Assembly (NCBI GenBank): GCA_016711805.1 | Contig: JADJSH010000018.1 | Location: forward strand, 78,277 to 142,276 | Reading direction: 5' to 3' | DNA from: Bacteroidota bacterium | GTDB taxonomy: Bacteria > Bacteroidota > Bacteroidia > B-17B0 > Aurantibacillaceae | Length of the DNA stretch: 64,000 nt | In this document: positions 47,428 to 58,627 of the stretch, in pieces | Numbering within the stretch: the stretch's first letter is position 1 | Layout of the letters: each line of letters opens with the position of its first letter | Notes under the pieces: generated by a model | The model's input: only the letters and a program-made list of their open reading frames with translations | Databases searched by the model: none | Told to the model about the DNA's origin: nothing | Translations under genes and position numbers: made by a program

Positions 47428-48411
47428 ATGATAAAGTATAAATTTGTTAATATTTCTGAATTTGAAATAGAAATAAAATATTTCTTTCAAAAACATCCTT
47501 TTGGCCGGTATCTATTGGATAGAAATTATGCAACAGTAGGCGCAATAGATCTTGAATGGAATAAATTGTTGGAATATTCGAGAAATTCATTAATAGGTTT
47601 AGCTCTTAATAATAACTCACAAGTAATTGGATTAATTGGATTTCATTTATCCAAATGGGACACCGATGTTTTTCAAAAAAAATTAGCTTTTTTGCAGTAT
47701 TTTCTTGTTCAGGAATGCGGTGATCTAGATTTTGAAAGAGAAGTTGCTTCAAATTTATTAGAAAAATTTCATGATTGGACAGTGGAATATAAAATACAAG
47801 TAGTTATATCGAAATTGGACACCCAATATTTTAGCCCAATATATATACTTCAACAAAATGGTTACATAATATATGAAACTTTAACTCACCAAACAATTGA
47901 TGCATCAATTGTTAATGTAGGTCTTGCTGATGAAATTGTCTATAGGTATGCGAGCGATACGGATATTGAAGACCTTAAAGATATAGGATCAAAGAATACT
48001 TATTCTAAGTCACATTTTTATTTAGATAATAGTTTTCCTATTGAAAAAGTGAATTTAATGTATGCTTGTTGGATGGATAATGCCGTTAAATCTTCACAGA
48101 AGATTATAATTATTGAAGAAGATAAGCAAATTGCAGGAGTTTTTGTTTATGATGTTGTTGATTATAAAAACACAATTGATAAAAAGTTTGCCGTATGGAA
48201 ATCCGCATTTGTAAATAGTAATTTTAGAGATAAAGGGATTGGGCTGAAACTTTTTAAAGCAGCAATGCAGTCCTGTTTAAGCAGAGGAGTCGATGTAATA
48301 GACAGTGCGGTAGTTGATAGAAATATAGGTTCACAGAATTTACATAATAAATTAGGATTTAGACTCGTAAATACTCAGTATACTTTTCATAAATGGTTTA
48401 ATAATAATTGA
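47428..48411 (+). CDS. GNAT family acetyltransferase, unknown substrate
   Basis: The C-terminal 150 residues carry a GNAT acetyl-CoA motif (VNSNFRDKGIGLKLFKAAMQ) followed by DRNIGSQNLHNKLGFRLVNT. The N-terminal half resembles a second, degenerate GNAT domain (LAFLQYFLVQECGDLDF). It lies within the pseudaminic acid genes after a spacer of about 130 bases and overlaps the start region of pseI. It could acylate an amino group of the sugar, perhaps at another position than PseH. It does not resemble PseG. Confidence 0.7.
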   Translation: MIKYKFVNISEFEIEIKYFFQKHPFGRYLLDRNYATVGAIDLEWNKLLEYSRNSLIGLALNNNSQVIGLIGFHLSKWDTDVFQKKLAFLQYFLVQECGDLDFEREVASNLLEKFHDWTVEYKIQVVISKLDTQYFSPIYILQQNGYIIYETLTHQTIDASIVNVGLADEIVYRYASDTDIEDLKDIGSKNTYSKSHFYLDNSFPIEKVNLMYACWMDNAVKSSQKIIIIEEDKQIAGVFVYDVVDYKNTIDKKFAVWKSAFVNSNFRDKGIGLKLFKAAMQSCLSRGVDVIDSAVVDRNIGSQNLHNKLGFRLVNTQYTFHKWFNNN

Positions 48412-48413
48412 AA

Positions 48414-49451
48414 ATGAAAGAAAAACAGGTACTTCCAATTGGCCAAGGTTACCCTATATTTATTATAGCAGAGTTATCAGCTAACCATAATGGTAGTTTA
48501 GAAACGGCCATTGAAACAATTCGTGCTGCAAAAAGAGCAGGAGCAGATGCAATTAAATTACAAACGTATACTGCCGATACAATGACTATTAATTGTAATA
48601 AAGAAGATTTTATTATTAAAGGTACAGTTTGGGAGGGGCAAAATCTTTATCAATTATATCTAGAAGCGTTCACACACTGGAAATGGCATGAAGAATTGTT
48701 TAAGGTAGCCAAAGAAGAAAATCTAATTTGTTTCTCATCTCCGTTCGATTTTTCTTCAGTTGATTTTTTGGAAAAACTTAATGTTCCTGCATACAAGATT
48801 GCTTCATTTGAAATAACAGATATTCCTTTAATAGAATATGTTGCATCTAAAGGAAAGCCTATAATATTGTCAACAGGTATTGCCACAGATGAGGATATCC
48901 AATTAGCAATTGGAGCATGCAAAAAAATGGGCAATAATCAAATCGCTTTACTTAAATGTACATCTTCATATCCTGCTCCAATCGATGAAGCTAACATGAT
49001 TATGGTGAAAGATTTAGCGGAAAGGTATGGTGTAATATCTGGCCTTTCTGATCATACAATGGGAAGCACGGTAGCGATTGTTTCCGCTTGTTTTGGGGCA
49101 AAAATTATTGAAAAACACTTTATATTAGATCGCAGTATTGGAGGGCCAGACGCTTCGTTTTCCATGAATGAAACAGAGTTTAAACAAATGGTAATTGCAG
49201 TTAGGGAAGCTGAAAAAGCTATTGGAGTAATTGATTATAAATTGACTGATAAACAACAAAGTGGACGCACTTTTTCAAGATCACTTTATATTGTGGAGGA
49301 TATCAAGAAAGGGGAGATTCTGACTACGCAAAATGTCAGATCTATAAGGCCAGGATATGGTATTCATCCAAAATATTATAGTGAGATATTAGGAAAAACT
49401 GCAAAATTTGATATTGAAAAAGGAACAGCACTAACTTGGGAATTGATTTAA
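48414..49451 (+). CDS. pseI: Pseudaminic acid synthase
   Basis: A NeuB-family enzyme that condenses the hydrolysed 6-deoxy-altrosamine with phosphoenolpyruvate. N-terminal TIM-barrel signatures: FIIAELSANHNGSLETAIE, ADAIKLQTYTADTMTI, FSSPFDFSSVDFLEKLNVPA, ILSTGIA, LLKCTSSYPAPIDEANM, GLSDHTMG, IIEKHF. A C-terminal SAF domain (FSRSLYIVEDIKKGEILTT, then GYGIHPKYYSEILGK) follows. I prefer ATG 48414 over a TTG two codons earlier. The PseI-type details and context favour pseudaminic over sialic acid. Confidence 0.92.
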   Translation: MKEKQVLPIGQGYPIFIIAELSANHNGSLETAIETIRAAKRAGADAIKLQTYTADTMTINCNKEDFIIKGTVWEGQNLYQLYLEAFTHWKWHEELFKVAKEENLICFSSPFDFSSVDFLEKLNVPAYKIASFEITDIPLIEYVASKGKPIILSTGIATDEDIQLAIGACKKMGNNQIALLKCTSSYPAPIDEANMIMVKDLAERYGVISGLSDHTMGSTVAIVSACFGAKIIEKHFILDRSIGGPDASFSMNETEFKQMVIAVREAEKAIGVIDYKLTDKQQSGRTFSRSLYIVEDIKKGEILTTQNVRSIRPGYGIHPKYYSEILGKTAKFDIEKGTALTWELI

Positions 49452-50126
49452 TGAATTATATTTTACTGACGAATAAATCTTGGCACGATTCCATGTTTGT
49501 AAATTTTCAGAAACAAAATGAAAATAAATGGATACGTATTTTTGATAAAAAATGACTTGACTTTAGAGAAAGTATCAAAAATAAACCCATCGATCATATT
49601 TATACCTCATTGGTCACATATACTTCAACCAGAGATATATGAAAATTATAAATGTATAGTTTTTCATATGACGGATTTACCTTTTGGCAGAGGAGGAAGC
49701 CCCTTACAAAATTTGATTGAAAGGGGGCATTCAGAAACAATTATATCTGCTATTAAAGTGGAGGAAGGATTAGATACTGGAGATGTTTATTTAAAACATC
49801 CATTAAGTTTAGAAGGAACGGCAGAGGACATATTTATGAGAGCTTCTGGAATTATAGAAAAAATGATTATGGAAATCATCAACAATAATCCAATTCCAAA
49901 AAAGCAAGAAGGAGAAGTTGTTGTATTTAAAAGAAGAAAACCCGAACAAAGCAATGTTGAAAATCTTGATAATATCAATCAACTATATGATTTCATAAGG
50001 ATGTTAGATTGTGAGGGATATCCGAATGCGTTTATAGAAACAAAACATTTTAAAATAGAATTTAATAAAGCTTCTCAAAATACTAATCACACATTAAATG
50101 CAAATGTTAGAATCACTAAAAAATAA
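49452..50126 (+). CDS. Formyltransferase family protein, one frameshift
   Basis: The C-terminal fragment from 49518 has the formyl-transferase core: IFIPHWSHILQPEIYENYKC, VFHMTDLPFGRGGSPLQNLI and VEEGLDTGDVYLKHPLSL, matching the folate-dependent formyltransferase fold (His and Asp of the active site). An ATG at 49452 directly after pseI opens a better start (NYILLTNKSWHDSMFVNF), and the frames join at an A6 run near 49550 (RIFDKNDLTLEKV). Such enzymes beside nonulosonate genes formylate an amino sugar. The substrate here is not proven. Confidence 0.76.
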
Positions 50127-50814
50127 AAAAGTAATGTTAGTTGTTGCCCATCCTGACGATGAGTTATTAGGATTAGGAGCAACTATGAATAAGTTGATCA
50201 AAGAGCATAATGTTAACACCCATGTGGTTATTTTGGGAGAAGGAATAACATCCAGAAGCGATGTCAGAGATCAAAAGAAGTGGGCTGCTGAATTAAAAAC
50301 TCACCGAAAAAATATTCAAACAGCTCAAAAAGCTATTGGGTACCATTCGGTTAGTATCTACGATTTTGCTGATAATCGTTTTGATACCGTAGCTTTGCTG
50401 GACTTAATTAAAGTGATTGAAAAGCAAAAACGAGCATTTCAACCCGATGTTATATTTACGCATCATGGTGGAGATGTAAATGTCGACCATCAACGAACGT
50501 TTGAAGCAGTAGTTACGGCATGTCGTCCAATGGCTCATGAAAAAGTTAAAACTATCATTACTTTTGAAACACCATCAGGCACAGAATGGAGATCTCCTTC
50601 CGATCCAAGACATTTTTTGCCAAATGTATTTTTCTCTGTTTCTAAAAAAAATATCGAGGCAAAAATAAAAGGAATGGAAAGTTATGAATTTGAAAAAAGG
50701 ACTTATCCACATCCTCGCTCTCCTCAAGCATTAACTATTCAGGCTCAACGCTGGGGTGTGGCAGTAGGAACGGATTTTGCAGAAGCATTTTGTGTAATTA
50801 GAAGTATTAATTAA
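50098..50814 (+). CDS. PIG-L family deacetylase
   Basis: A LmbE/PIG-L zinc hydrolase: VMLVVAHPDDELLGLGATMN (HPDDE metal site), GEGITSRSDVR, FADNRFDTV, IFTHHGGDVNVDHQRTFEA (second metal region). The family removes acetyl groups from N-acetyl sugars. Directly after the formyltransferase it may expose an amine that is then formylated; that is inference. The start overlaps the formyltransferase by 29 bases; an ATG six bases later is equally possible. Confidence 0.86.
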   Translation: MQMLESLKNKKVMLVVAHPDDELLGLGATMNKLIKEHNVNTHVVILGEGITSRSDVRDQKKWAAELKTHRKNIQTAQKAIGYHSVSIYDFADNRFDTVALLDLIKVIEKQKRAFQPDVIFTHHGGDVNVDHQRTFEAVVTACRPMAHEKVKTIITFETPSGTEWRSPSDPRHFLPNVFFSVSKKNIEAKIKGMESYEFEKRTYPHPRSPQALTIQAQRWGVAVGTDFAEAFCVIRSIN

Positions 50815-50843
50815 TTTAAAAGTAACGAATAATTATTTATAGT

Positions 50844-51749
50844 ATGGAAAATAAATTTGGAATTTTATCAAGAATAAAAGAGATCTATGAAAAGGGTGGG
50901 AATATAATTCAGTTTTTGAAAGGATCCGATACTTCAACTAAGAATAGTTTAGAAGATATATTAATTAGCTACGATTTTCAAGCTGGATCTTATGTTGAAT
51001 ATGTAAAAAATCATCCTGACTTTATTGAAAATTATTCCAAATTAATAGCTAGTGAATTTAAAAAATTGAATTCAGAAATTTCTTCAATTATGGAAGTAGG
51101 TGTTGGAGAAGCTACAACTTTAGCGAATGTTGTGGAGAAATTGGATAACAATAATATGGATGCGTTAGGGTTTGATATTTCTTGGTCAAGAATTCATTAT
51201 GGGAATAAATACATAAAGGATAAAAAATTGATGAATGTTGATTTATTTACTGGTGATTTATTCAATATACCTCTATCGGATAATAGCATTGATATTGTAT
51301 ATACTTCTCATACTTTGGAGCCAAATAGTGGAAGAGAAAGAGAAGCACTTGAAGAACTGTATAGAGTCACAAATAAATTTTTGATATTGATAGAACCGGC
51401 ATATGAATTGGTTAATGCGGAGTTGCAAAAGCGAATGGATTCACATGGTTATGTGAAAAATCTAGTAGGTATTTCCCGTGAATTGGGATACAAGATAATT
51501 GAAAATAGAGCATTTGAATTATATTCAAATAAATTAAATCCATCACAAATTATAATTATTGAAAAACAAAAAAATAATTCGGTTAAACATTCTGGGTTTT
51601 CTTGCCCAATAACAAAAACAAAACTTAATAAGGAAAACGAAGCGTTTTATTATTCAACTGAAGGATTGTTAGTTTACCCAATTATAAAAAACATACCATG
51701 TTTGCTTCCGCAAAATGCAATAGTTGCAACCCATTTAAAAGATTTTTAA
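50844..51749 (+). CDS. SAM-dependent methyltransferase with C-terminal Trm112-like region
   Basis: A class I methyltransferase core lies at about 75-200 (IMEVGVGEATTLANVVEKLD, GFDISWSRIHYG, GDLFNIPLSDNSIDIVYTSH). The C-terminal 60 residues (GFSCPITKTKLNKENEAFYY, then YPIIKNIPCLL) look like a Trm112-type module with only one visible Cys. In this locus it probably methylates a sugar or a glycan terminus. The frame is intact. Confidence 0.74.
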   Translation: MENKFGILSRIKEIYEKGGNIIQFLKGSDTSTKNSLEDILISYDFQAGSYVEYVKNHPDFIENYSKLIASEFKKLNSEISSIMEVGVGEATTLANVVEKLDNNNMDALGFDISWSRIHYGNKYIKDKKLMNVDLFTGDLFNIPLSDNSIDIVYTSHTLEPNSGREREALEELYRVTNKFLILIEPAYELVNAELQKRMDSHGYVKNLVGISRELGYKIIENRAFELYSNKLNPSQIIIIEKQKNNSVKHSGFSCPITKTKLNKENEAFYYSTEGLLVYPIIKNIPCLLPQNAIVATHLKDF

Positions 51750-51787
51750 TGTTACGTTTCACGTAGTTGTTTTGAATTTTATACTTA

Positions 51788-53213
51788 ATGGAAAAATAAT
51801 ATAGGCGTTTTTTCCACTCATGCATTATGGCCAAGCCATTTTGAAACTGAACTTGAGATTATTCAGGATGAAATCAATGCTGGAAATATTGTTACGGTTT
51901 TTCATTGTGATACTTCTATAAAACAATGCGAAACTATATGGAACAGAGCTTTTAGGCAAAAAAAAGATATCGATGAGCTAAGATCTAAAAGCTGTAACAC
52001 GTGTCTTTTAAAACAAGATAGCGGGTTTGCGTTAATAGAAGGAAAGTTTAAAAGAGAGCCAATAATTACTTTAGAAGAAAAAACTAAACAATATAAAATT
52101 GATGATTACTATATCAGTGACCGTATTCATTTAAAAAAAATGTTAATTGACGGGCATTATTTAGTAGGATGGTCTATGCTTAGCTCGTTAATTAGTTGTT
52201 ACCGCGATCCATTTGTTGAAGTGGCTAACCATAAGTTAGAGTTAACAGCTTTGTACCAGGATTGTTGCAGAATATACTTTAGCACAAAGGAATATATTCG
52301 AAAGCATAAATTGAGTAAAATTTATGTTTTTAATGGACGTTTATCTTACACAAAGGCTATATTGGATGCTGCTAATGCTATGAGTATATATTGTGCAGTA
52401 CATGAAAGAGGTGCGACTTTTAAGAAGTATTCTTTATTTACTAATCATACAGTTCATAATATTTCGAAAATAACCGAATGTGTAATTAAATCATGGAATG
52501 ATCAGACGGATTTAGTAAAAAGAAAAGAAATTGGAAGCCTTTTTTATGAAAATCGGAAAAATAATATTATTGGTTCTTGGGCTGGTTTTTTAGATTTGCA
52601 GGATCCTACTTTATTACCATTAAATTGGGATTCAAAAAAACATAACGTTGTATTATAGACATCCTCCGAAGATGAATTTATGAGTATTAGTTCAGAGTGG
52701 GATAATCCTTTTTTTAAACACAAATTGAAGGTATTCACTTTTTAGCTAATAATTTTCTCCTAAAAGCGAAAATAGCATCTGCACTACATTCGTGTGCATC
52801 CTAATACAAAGCGAATGGCTAAAGATTATCTGGAATCACTATATGAAGTTAAAACATATTCTAATGTAACACTAATCGATTTTGATTCAGAGATATCTAG
52901 TTATCAGTTATTAGAACATTGTTCTAAAACAGTAACGTTTGGGTCTACTATGGGTATGGAAGCAGTATTTTGGGAAAAGACCATCTATATTATTAGGAAA
53001 TGTTTATTTTTCGAGTTAAAGGGACCAATATTTCCTACAAATTTATCAGAAATTGAATCTTTAATTTTAAATAAAAATTTACTACCTCCCATTGAGGATG
53101 ACGCAATGAAATTTGGATATTTTTTTAATTCATTTGGGTATGATTTCAAACATTATCATCCTAAGGATTATCAAAGCGGTTCTTTTAAAGGAGTTGATCT
53201 AAATCATTTTACC
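51788..53213 (+). CDS. Capsule-polysaccharide biosynthesis-like protein, frameshifted and interrupted
   Basis: The frame from ATG 51788 (MEK, shift, then NNIGVFSTHALWPSHFETEL) continues through the large central fragment (LSKIYVFNGRLSYTKAILDA, CAVHERGATF) and a last fragment (YIRVHPNTKRMAKDYLESLY, CSKTVTFGSTMGMEAVFWEK). Breaks lie near 51795, 52655 and 52735. The pattern resembles KpsS/capsule biosynthesis proteins with a nucleotide-sugar-binding C-terminal half. Coding sense is lost at 53213 where the anomalous block begins; a short piece of likely C-terminus (GRIKNKLKKIFAKK) reappears at 54312-54375. Confidence 0.6.
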
Positions 53214-54311
<1,098 letters not shown>

Positions 54312-54375
54312 AATAAAGTTACGTTACTAGGTAGAATCAAAAATAAATTAAAAAAGATCTTCGCTAAAAAAGTAA
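54312..54375 (+). pseudogene. Probable C-terminal remnant of the interrupted capsule-type gene
   Basis: The frame reads VTLLGRIKNKLKKIFAKK before the glycosyltransferase start. A basic ending of this kind suits the gene that stops at 53213, and one extra A would give a TGA overlapping the next ATG (ATGA), a normal operon junction. This supports the block being an insertion into an otherwise continuous gene. Confidence 0.5.
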
Positions 54376-55299
54376 ATGAGTTTGATTTCCATCATAACAC
54401 CTGCGTATAATGCTGGGAACTATATTGCAGAAACTATTGAATCGGTTTTGGCACAAACTTATCAAAACTGGGAATTAATTATTGTTGATGATGGATCAAC
54501 TGATAATACGGCAGATATTGTTAAGTCTTATTTAACAGATGCCAGAATACAGTATTTTTATCAAAAAAATGGCAAGCAGGGCAAAGCACGGAATTTAGCA
54601 ATCAGTCATTCAAAAGGAACTTACTTGGCTTTTTTGGATGCAGATGATTTATGGATCCCCAAAAAAATGCAATTGCAAATGCAAGTAATCCAAACACATA
54701 ATGTTGATGTTGTATTTTCACAAGGTTGGCTTTTTTCTGAAAATATAAATTCCAAACTAAAAGACTTTAATGCACCAATCGGTTTGCAAGTTTAATGATT
54801 TTTTGCCAATATGTTAATGCAAAATTCAGTGCCTATATTATCGGTGTTAGTTAAAAAAGACCGCGTTGTGGAATTAGGAAACTTTAATGAAGATCTTAAA
54901 ATTCAAAATGCAGAAGATTATCAGTTATGGCTGCGATTAGTTGATGATGGATGTGTTTTTTATGGCATGAAAGAACGATTGTTTTACTACAGGGTACATC
55001 CAAATCAATCAACCAGTGATTTAAGTGCAACTATTATTCCTAAAACTTGGGTATTAAATAGTATTGTATTTAAAACTATTTCCCAGCAGGAGAAAATGAA
55101 ATTAATGGAGGATAAGCTAGACCGTACACTTTTTAAGTATATCGATCAATGGTCTGATACTAAATTGAAGGAGCTAATTAATCTCTACAGCAATCCTTTA
55201 AGGAACTTTAATAAGTATATCATTTGTAAAACAGCTTTGTTTTTTGGGAAAAGTAAGTTTAAAAGTGTTTGGTATAGGTTTTTTAAAGTAACAGTTTAA
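54376..55299 (+). CDS. Family 2 glycosyltransferase, frameshifted
   Basis: A GT-A enzyme: ISIITPAYNAGNYIAETIES, IIVDDGSTDNTADIV, ARNLAISHSKGTYLAFLDAD with the DxD metal motif (DAD), then AEDYQLWLRLVDDG and YYRVHPNQSTSDL. The frame changes near 54793 and 54803 (runs of T); the joined reading is close to GLQVFNDFFANMLMQNSV. About 308 residues when repaired. It transfers a sugar from a nucleotide donor; acceptor and linkage are unknown. Confidence 0.82.
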
Positions 55300-55316
55300 T
55301 TTTTGTTTTAATTGTG

Positions 55317-55929
55317 ATGCGTAATTTAAAAAATAGTTTTAGACGTTTGTTTTTAGGGAAAGAGGATGTGCTTGCTGCAATGAAAAAAAAGTAAGGATGC
55401 TGAGGCTTTTTTAATAGGAATGCGGCTTTGTACTACAAGGATCTGTACAAGTCAAATTTTGTATATGAAACGACGCCAAATTTAGGTTTTAATTTTTTTA
55501 TTGATTTGAAACAAAATAGTAAAATTATTTTCGATAAGGCTTTTACGGCAAGAGGTAACTTTTCGGTTTTGGGAAGAGAATCGGGTGTTATATCTATAGG
55601 AAAAAATGTTTTTTTTAATCTAGGTTGTTCCATAAGTTGTTTAGAAAGTGTAACAGTGGGTGACGATGTATTATTTGGCGAAGGTGTAAAAATTTATGAC
55701 CACAATCATGAATTTAAACGTCCAAATGAATTAATTGGGGCTCAGGGGTATGACGAAAGGGAAAGTTAGAATTGGTAATAATTGTTGGATTGGAACGAAT
55801 GTAGTTATTTTAAAAAAATGTAACCATAGGAGATAATGTAGTTGTTGGAGCAGGTTGTGTTATTTATAAAGATATTCCTGCAAATGCTACGGTAATAAAT
55901 CAACAACATTTAGATATTAAATTAAGGAA
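55317..55929 (+). CDS. Hexapeptide-repeat acetyltransferase, several frameshifts
   Basis: Beginning at ATG 55317 (MRNLKNSFRRLFLGKEDVL), the reading changes frame near 55393, 55425, 55767 and 55817. Combined, it gives a left-handed beta-helix protein: RGNFSVLGRESGVISIGKNV, CLESVTVGDDVLFGEGVKIY, DHNHEF (catalytic His region), GKVRIGNNCWIGTNVVIL and NVVVGAGCVIYKDIPANATV. This is the maltose/galactoside O-acetyltransferase-like group, often found in polysaccharide loci. The exact end is uncertain because no stop in frame is seen before the next gene. Confidence 0.65.
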
Positions 55930-55933
55930 GTTA

Positions 55934-56593
55934 GTGATTGCAGGAAATGGATTGTTAGCTAAGTCGTTAAGTAAAATTGCTGTTCCAGATGATTGTATAT
56001 TATTTGCATCCGAGTTTCAAATTCGCTGGAAGATAAAGTGACAGAGTTTGAAAGAGAAGGCAAAAAAAATTGTGTATTTCAGTACCTGTAGTATTTATGA
56101 TGAAGAAGTAAGAAGTCGCAGTTATGTTATCCATAAATTAGCGATGGAAAACCTGATTATAAATCACAGTATTAAATACCTTATTTTAAGAGTATCAAAT
56201 GTTGTTGGTTCAGGTGGAAATAAAAACACGATCATTAATTATTTTTTTAATAATATAAAACAAAAGGCACACTTTATATTATGGGAATTTGCTGAGAGAA
56301 ATATCCTGGATATTTCAGACCTTGTTTTTGTAACTGATGAACTATTAAAGAATAATATAGAAAATAAAATTATTGATATAGCTAACCCTATCAATTTTAA
56401 AGTATTGGAAATAGTTCACTCCATTGAAATTTTTTCCGGTTTTAAGGCGCATTATGAAAGTCTAAAAAAAGGACATCCCTTAAGTATAAATGTTAGCTAT
56501 ATAACTCAGTTGATCCCTGAATACGCCAGTCGTTTTGACACTTCTTTAAATTACATGAATAAACTATTGGTTAAATATTTTTCAAATGAGTAA
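55934..56593 (+). CDS. NAD-dependent epimerase/dehydratase-like protein, frameshifted and shortened
   Basis: From a GTG at 55934 the reading IAGNGLLAKSLSKIAVPDD begins a Rossmann-like dinucleotide site. It shifts frame near 56005 (FASGVSNSLEDKVTEFERE) and again near 56060, then runs to 56593 with KKIVYFSTCSIYDEEV and SYVIHKLAMENLI, containing the Tyr/Lys pair. Some residues seem absent between the two halves. The ordinary C-terminus (LDISDLVFVTDELLK) is intact. Function is probably sugar-nucleotide modification. It overlaps the next gene by eight bases. Confidence 0.55.
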
Positions 56594-57728
56594 TATAAAA
56601 ATTGCCATTTTAGTCCCTAATCCTAATGTTCAGCATCTTGAAACGTTTATCAAAAATCATGTTGAGAAAATAAATTTTGATAAAATTGTATTATATGGCG
56701 GGCCAATACCTTTTAAACTCTCAGAAAATGATAAACTAAGTTTGTTGTTAAAATTAACCTATAAGTTTAATGTTTTTTTTAAAACAAAAAAATCAAAGGA
56801 AAAATGGTTTTATCAAAAATTAGTTTTGAAGAGTCATTTGAAAAAACACCATGTTCAATTAGTGTTTGCTGAATACGTATTAACAGGTAGTAATGTTTTA
56901 GATGTTTGTAAAGAATTAAATATTCCTATTATTGCAACAGGCTTGGGTTATGAAATTTCTGTTACTAAAATTATAAATGATAATAGGAAAAATTATCAGG
57001 AGTTCTTAAAGTATTGTTCGTCTGTTATTGTTGTTGCAAAGAGCATGACAAAAATTTTAACGGAGTTGGGTTGTGATAAAAACAAAATCATACACAGTCC
57101 AGCAGGTGCTTCTACAGATTTTTTAAATATTGAACCTGATTATAACAGCATGCAGTTATTTGCCATTGGTAGGTTTGTAGAAAAAAAGTCGCCACATAGT
57201 ACTATTCTAAGTTTTTATAAAGTATTGCAGGTTTATCCCAATGCAAAATTGATAATTGCTGGTGATGGTCCCTTATTGCCAATGTGTATGGATATTGTAA
57301 GGTCTTTGAAAATCGAAAATAGTGTTTCTTTTGTTGGTAAAATTTCTCAAGAACAACAACGCGATTATTTGAAAAATAGTAGAATCTTTGTTCAACATTC
57401 TAAATTAGCATCAGATGGTGATTCTGAAGGGACGCCAGTAGCAATTGTAGAGGCTTCATCGGCAGGTTTGCCTGTTGTTTCTACAATTCATGCAGGTATT
57501 ATAGATGTTGTTGTAAACAATGAAACAGGATTTTTAGTAGATGAAGGAGATGTTGACACGATGGCTGAGAAAATCATTCTATTATTAAGTGATAGTGAGT
57601 TAGCAAAAAAAATGGGAGCAGCAGGAAAACATAACATTCAAACTAACTTTACTTTAAATCAGCATATTCAAAAAATTGAAGAACATATTTCAAATCAGTA
57701 CAAGGTCATAAAAGCAATTAAAGATTAA
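56586..57728 (+). CDS. Family 4-type glycosyltransferase
   Basis: A complete GT-B enzyme of 380 residues. The C-terminal donor-binding half has LFAIGRFVEKKSPHSTILSF, AKLIIAGDGPLLPMC, VSFVGKISQEQQRDYLKNS, and the E-x7-E motif region GDSEGTPVAIVEASSAGLPV. It probably adds one sugar to the growing repeat unit at the inner membrane. Overlaps its neighbours slightly on both sides. Confidence 0.88.
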   Translation: MSNIKIAILVPNPNVQHLETFIKNHVEKINFDKIVLYGGPIPFKLSENDKLSLLLKLTYKFNVFFKTKKSKEKWFYQKLVLKSHLKKHHVQLVFAEYVLTGSNVLDVCKELNIPIIATGLGYEISVTKIINDNRKNYQEFLKYCSSVIVVAKSMTKILTELGCDKNKIIHSPAGASTDFLNIEPDYNSMQLFAIGRFVEKKSPHSTILSFYKVLQVYPNAKLIIAGDGPLLPMCMDIVRSLKIENSVSFVGKISQEQQRDYLKNSRIFVQHSKLASDGDSEGTPVAIVEASSAGLPVVSTIHAGIIDVVVNNETGFLVDEGDVDTMAEKIILLLSDSELAKKMGAAGKHNIQTNFTLNQHIQKIEEHISNQYKVIKAIKD

Positions 57729-58619
57729 TGAATGTTGGCGTAATTATACCAGTATTTAATCGCGAATTTGAACTTAAACGAGCCATCACTAGCGTTTTGA
57801 AGCAAACTGTTCAGGATTTCGAAGTTTTGGTAGTTGACGACAATTCAAAATCAATATCAGTTCAGTATGTTTAGTTTTAAAGATGAAAGACTTAAATATT
57901 TTAAAACTACAAAAAAGGGAAATGCCAATGTTTGCAGAAATATTGGATTAAGAGAATCTAAAGGTCAATATATTGCTATGTTAGATTCGGATGACGAATG
58001 GTTACCTGATCACCTAGAAAAAAAAATTGACTTTATTGAATCAAAAAAAGTGGATGGTGTTTTTGGAAGTTACCGAATAGATGATGGGATTGACGTAATA
58101 CCTGTAATTAGCAGAGATTTTTTGAAAGGTGAGAATATGGCTAATTACATTCTTTCAGGTGGAAAGGCAGCTACTCCCACTCATGTTTATAAAGCATCAT
58201 TTGCCAAAGAAATTTTATGGGACGAAAATTTGTTTCGTCATCAGGATTATGATTTCAGTATTCGATTTGCAGAAAAATTTAAATTTGTTCCTTCAAAAGA
58301 AATCACCTGTATTGTACATTGGAGTAAAAACGAAAAACGTGTCGAACATTTTGAGTCACAACAGTTATTTATAAAAAAGCACCAATCTAAAATATCTCCT
58401 CAAAATTATAATAAGTATCACTATGGTATTTACAATAATATAAAAACCAGAGAGGATATAGAATCTGCAATTAAAAAACATTATAGTAGAGAGCAGGTAC
58501 GTTATATTCATGCACTGAGTTTCTTGGACTACTCGGGAATTATGAATCCTTCTGGTAATAAAATGTATAGTATATACTTAAGAGTGATTTATGCCTTGAG
58601 AGTTTTTTTCAAAGTTTAA
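57728..58619 (+). CDS. Family 2 glycosyltransferase, one frameshift
   Basis: An ATG overlapping the previous stop begins VGVIIPVFNREFELKRAITS, then LVVDDNS, the classic GT-A opening. The frame shifts near 57830-57850 and continues through ANVCRNIGLRESKGQYIAML and DSDDEW (DxD) to FRHQDYDFSIRFAEKF. The longest single frame starts only at 57834 and lacks the nucleotide-binding beginning. About 297 residues when repaired. Confidence 0.8.
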
Positions 58620-58627
58620 ACTAATAG

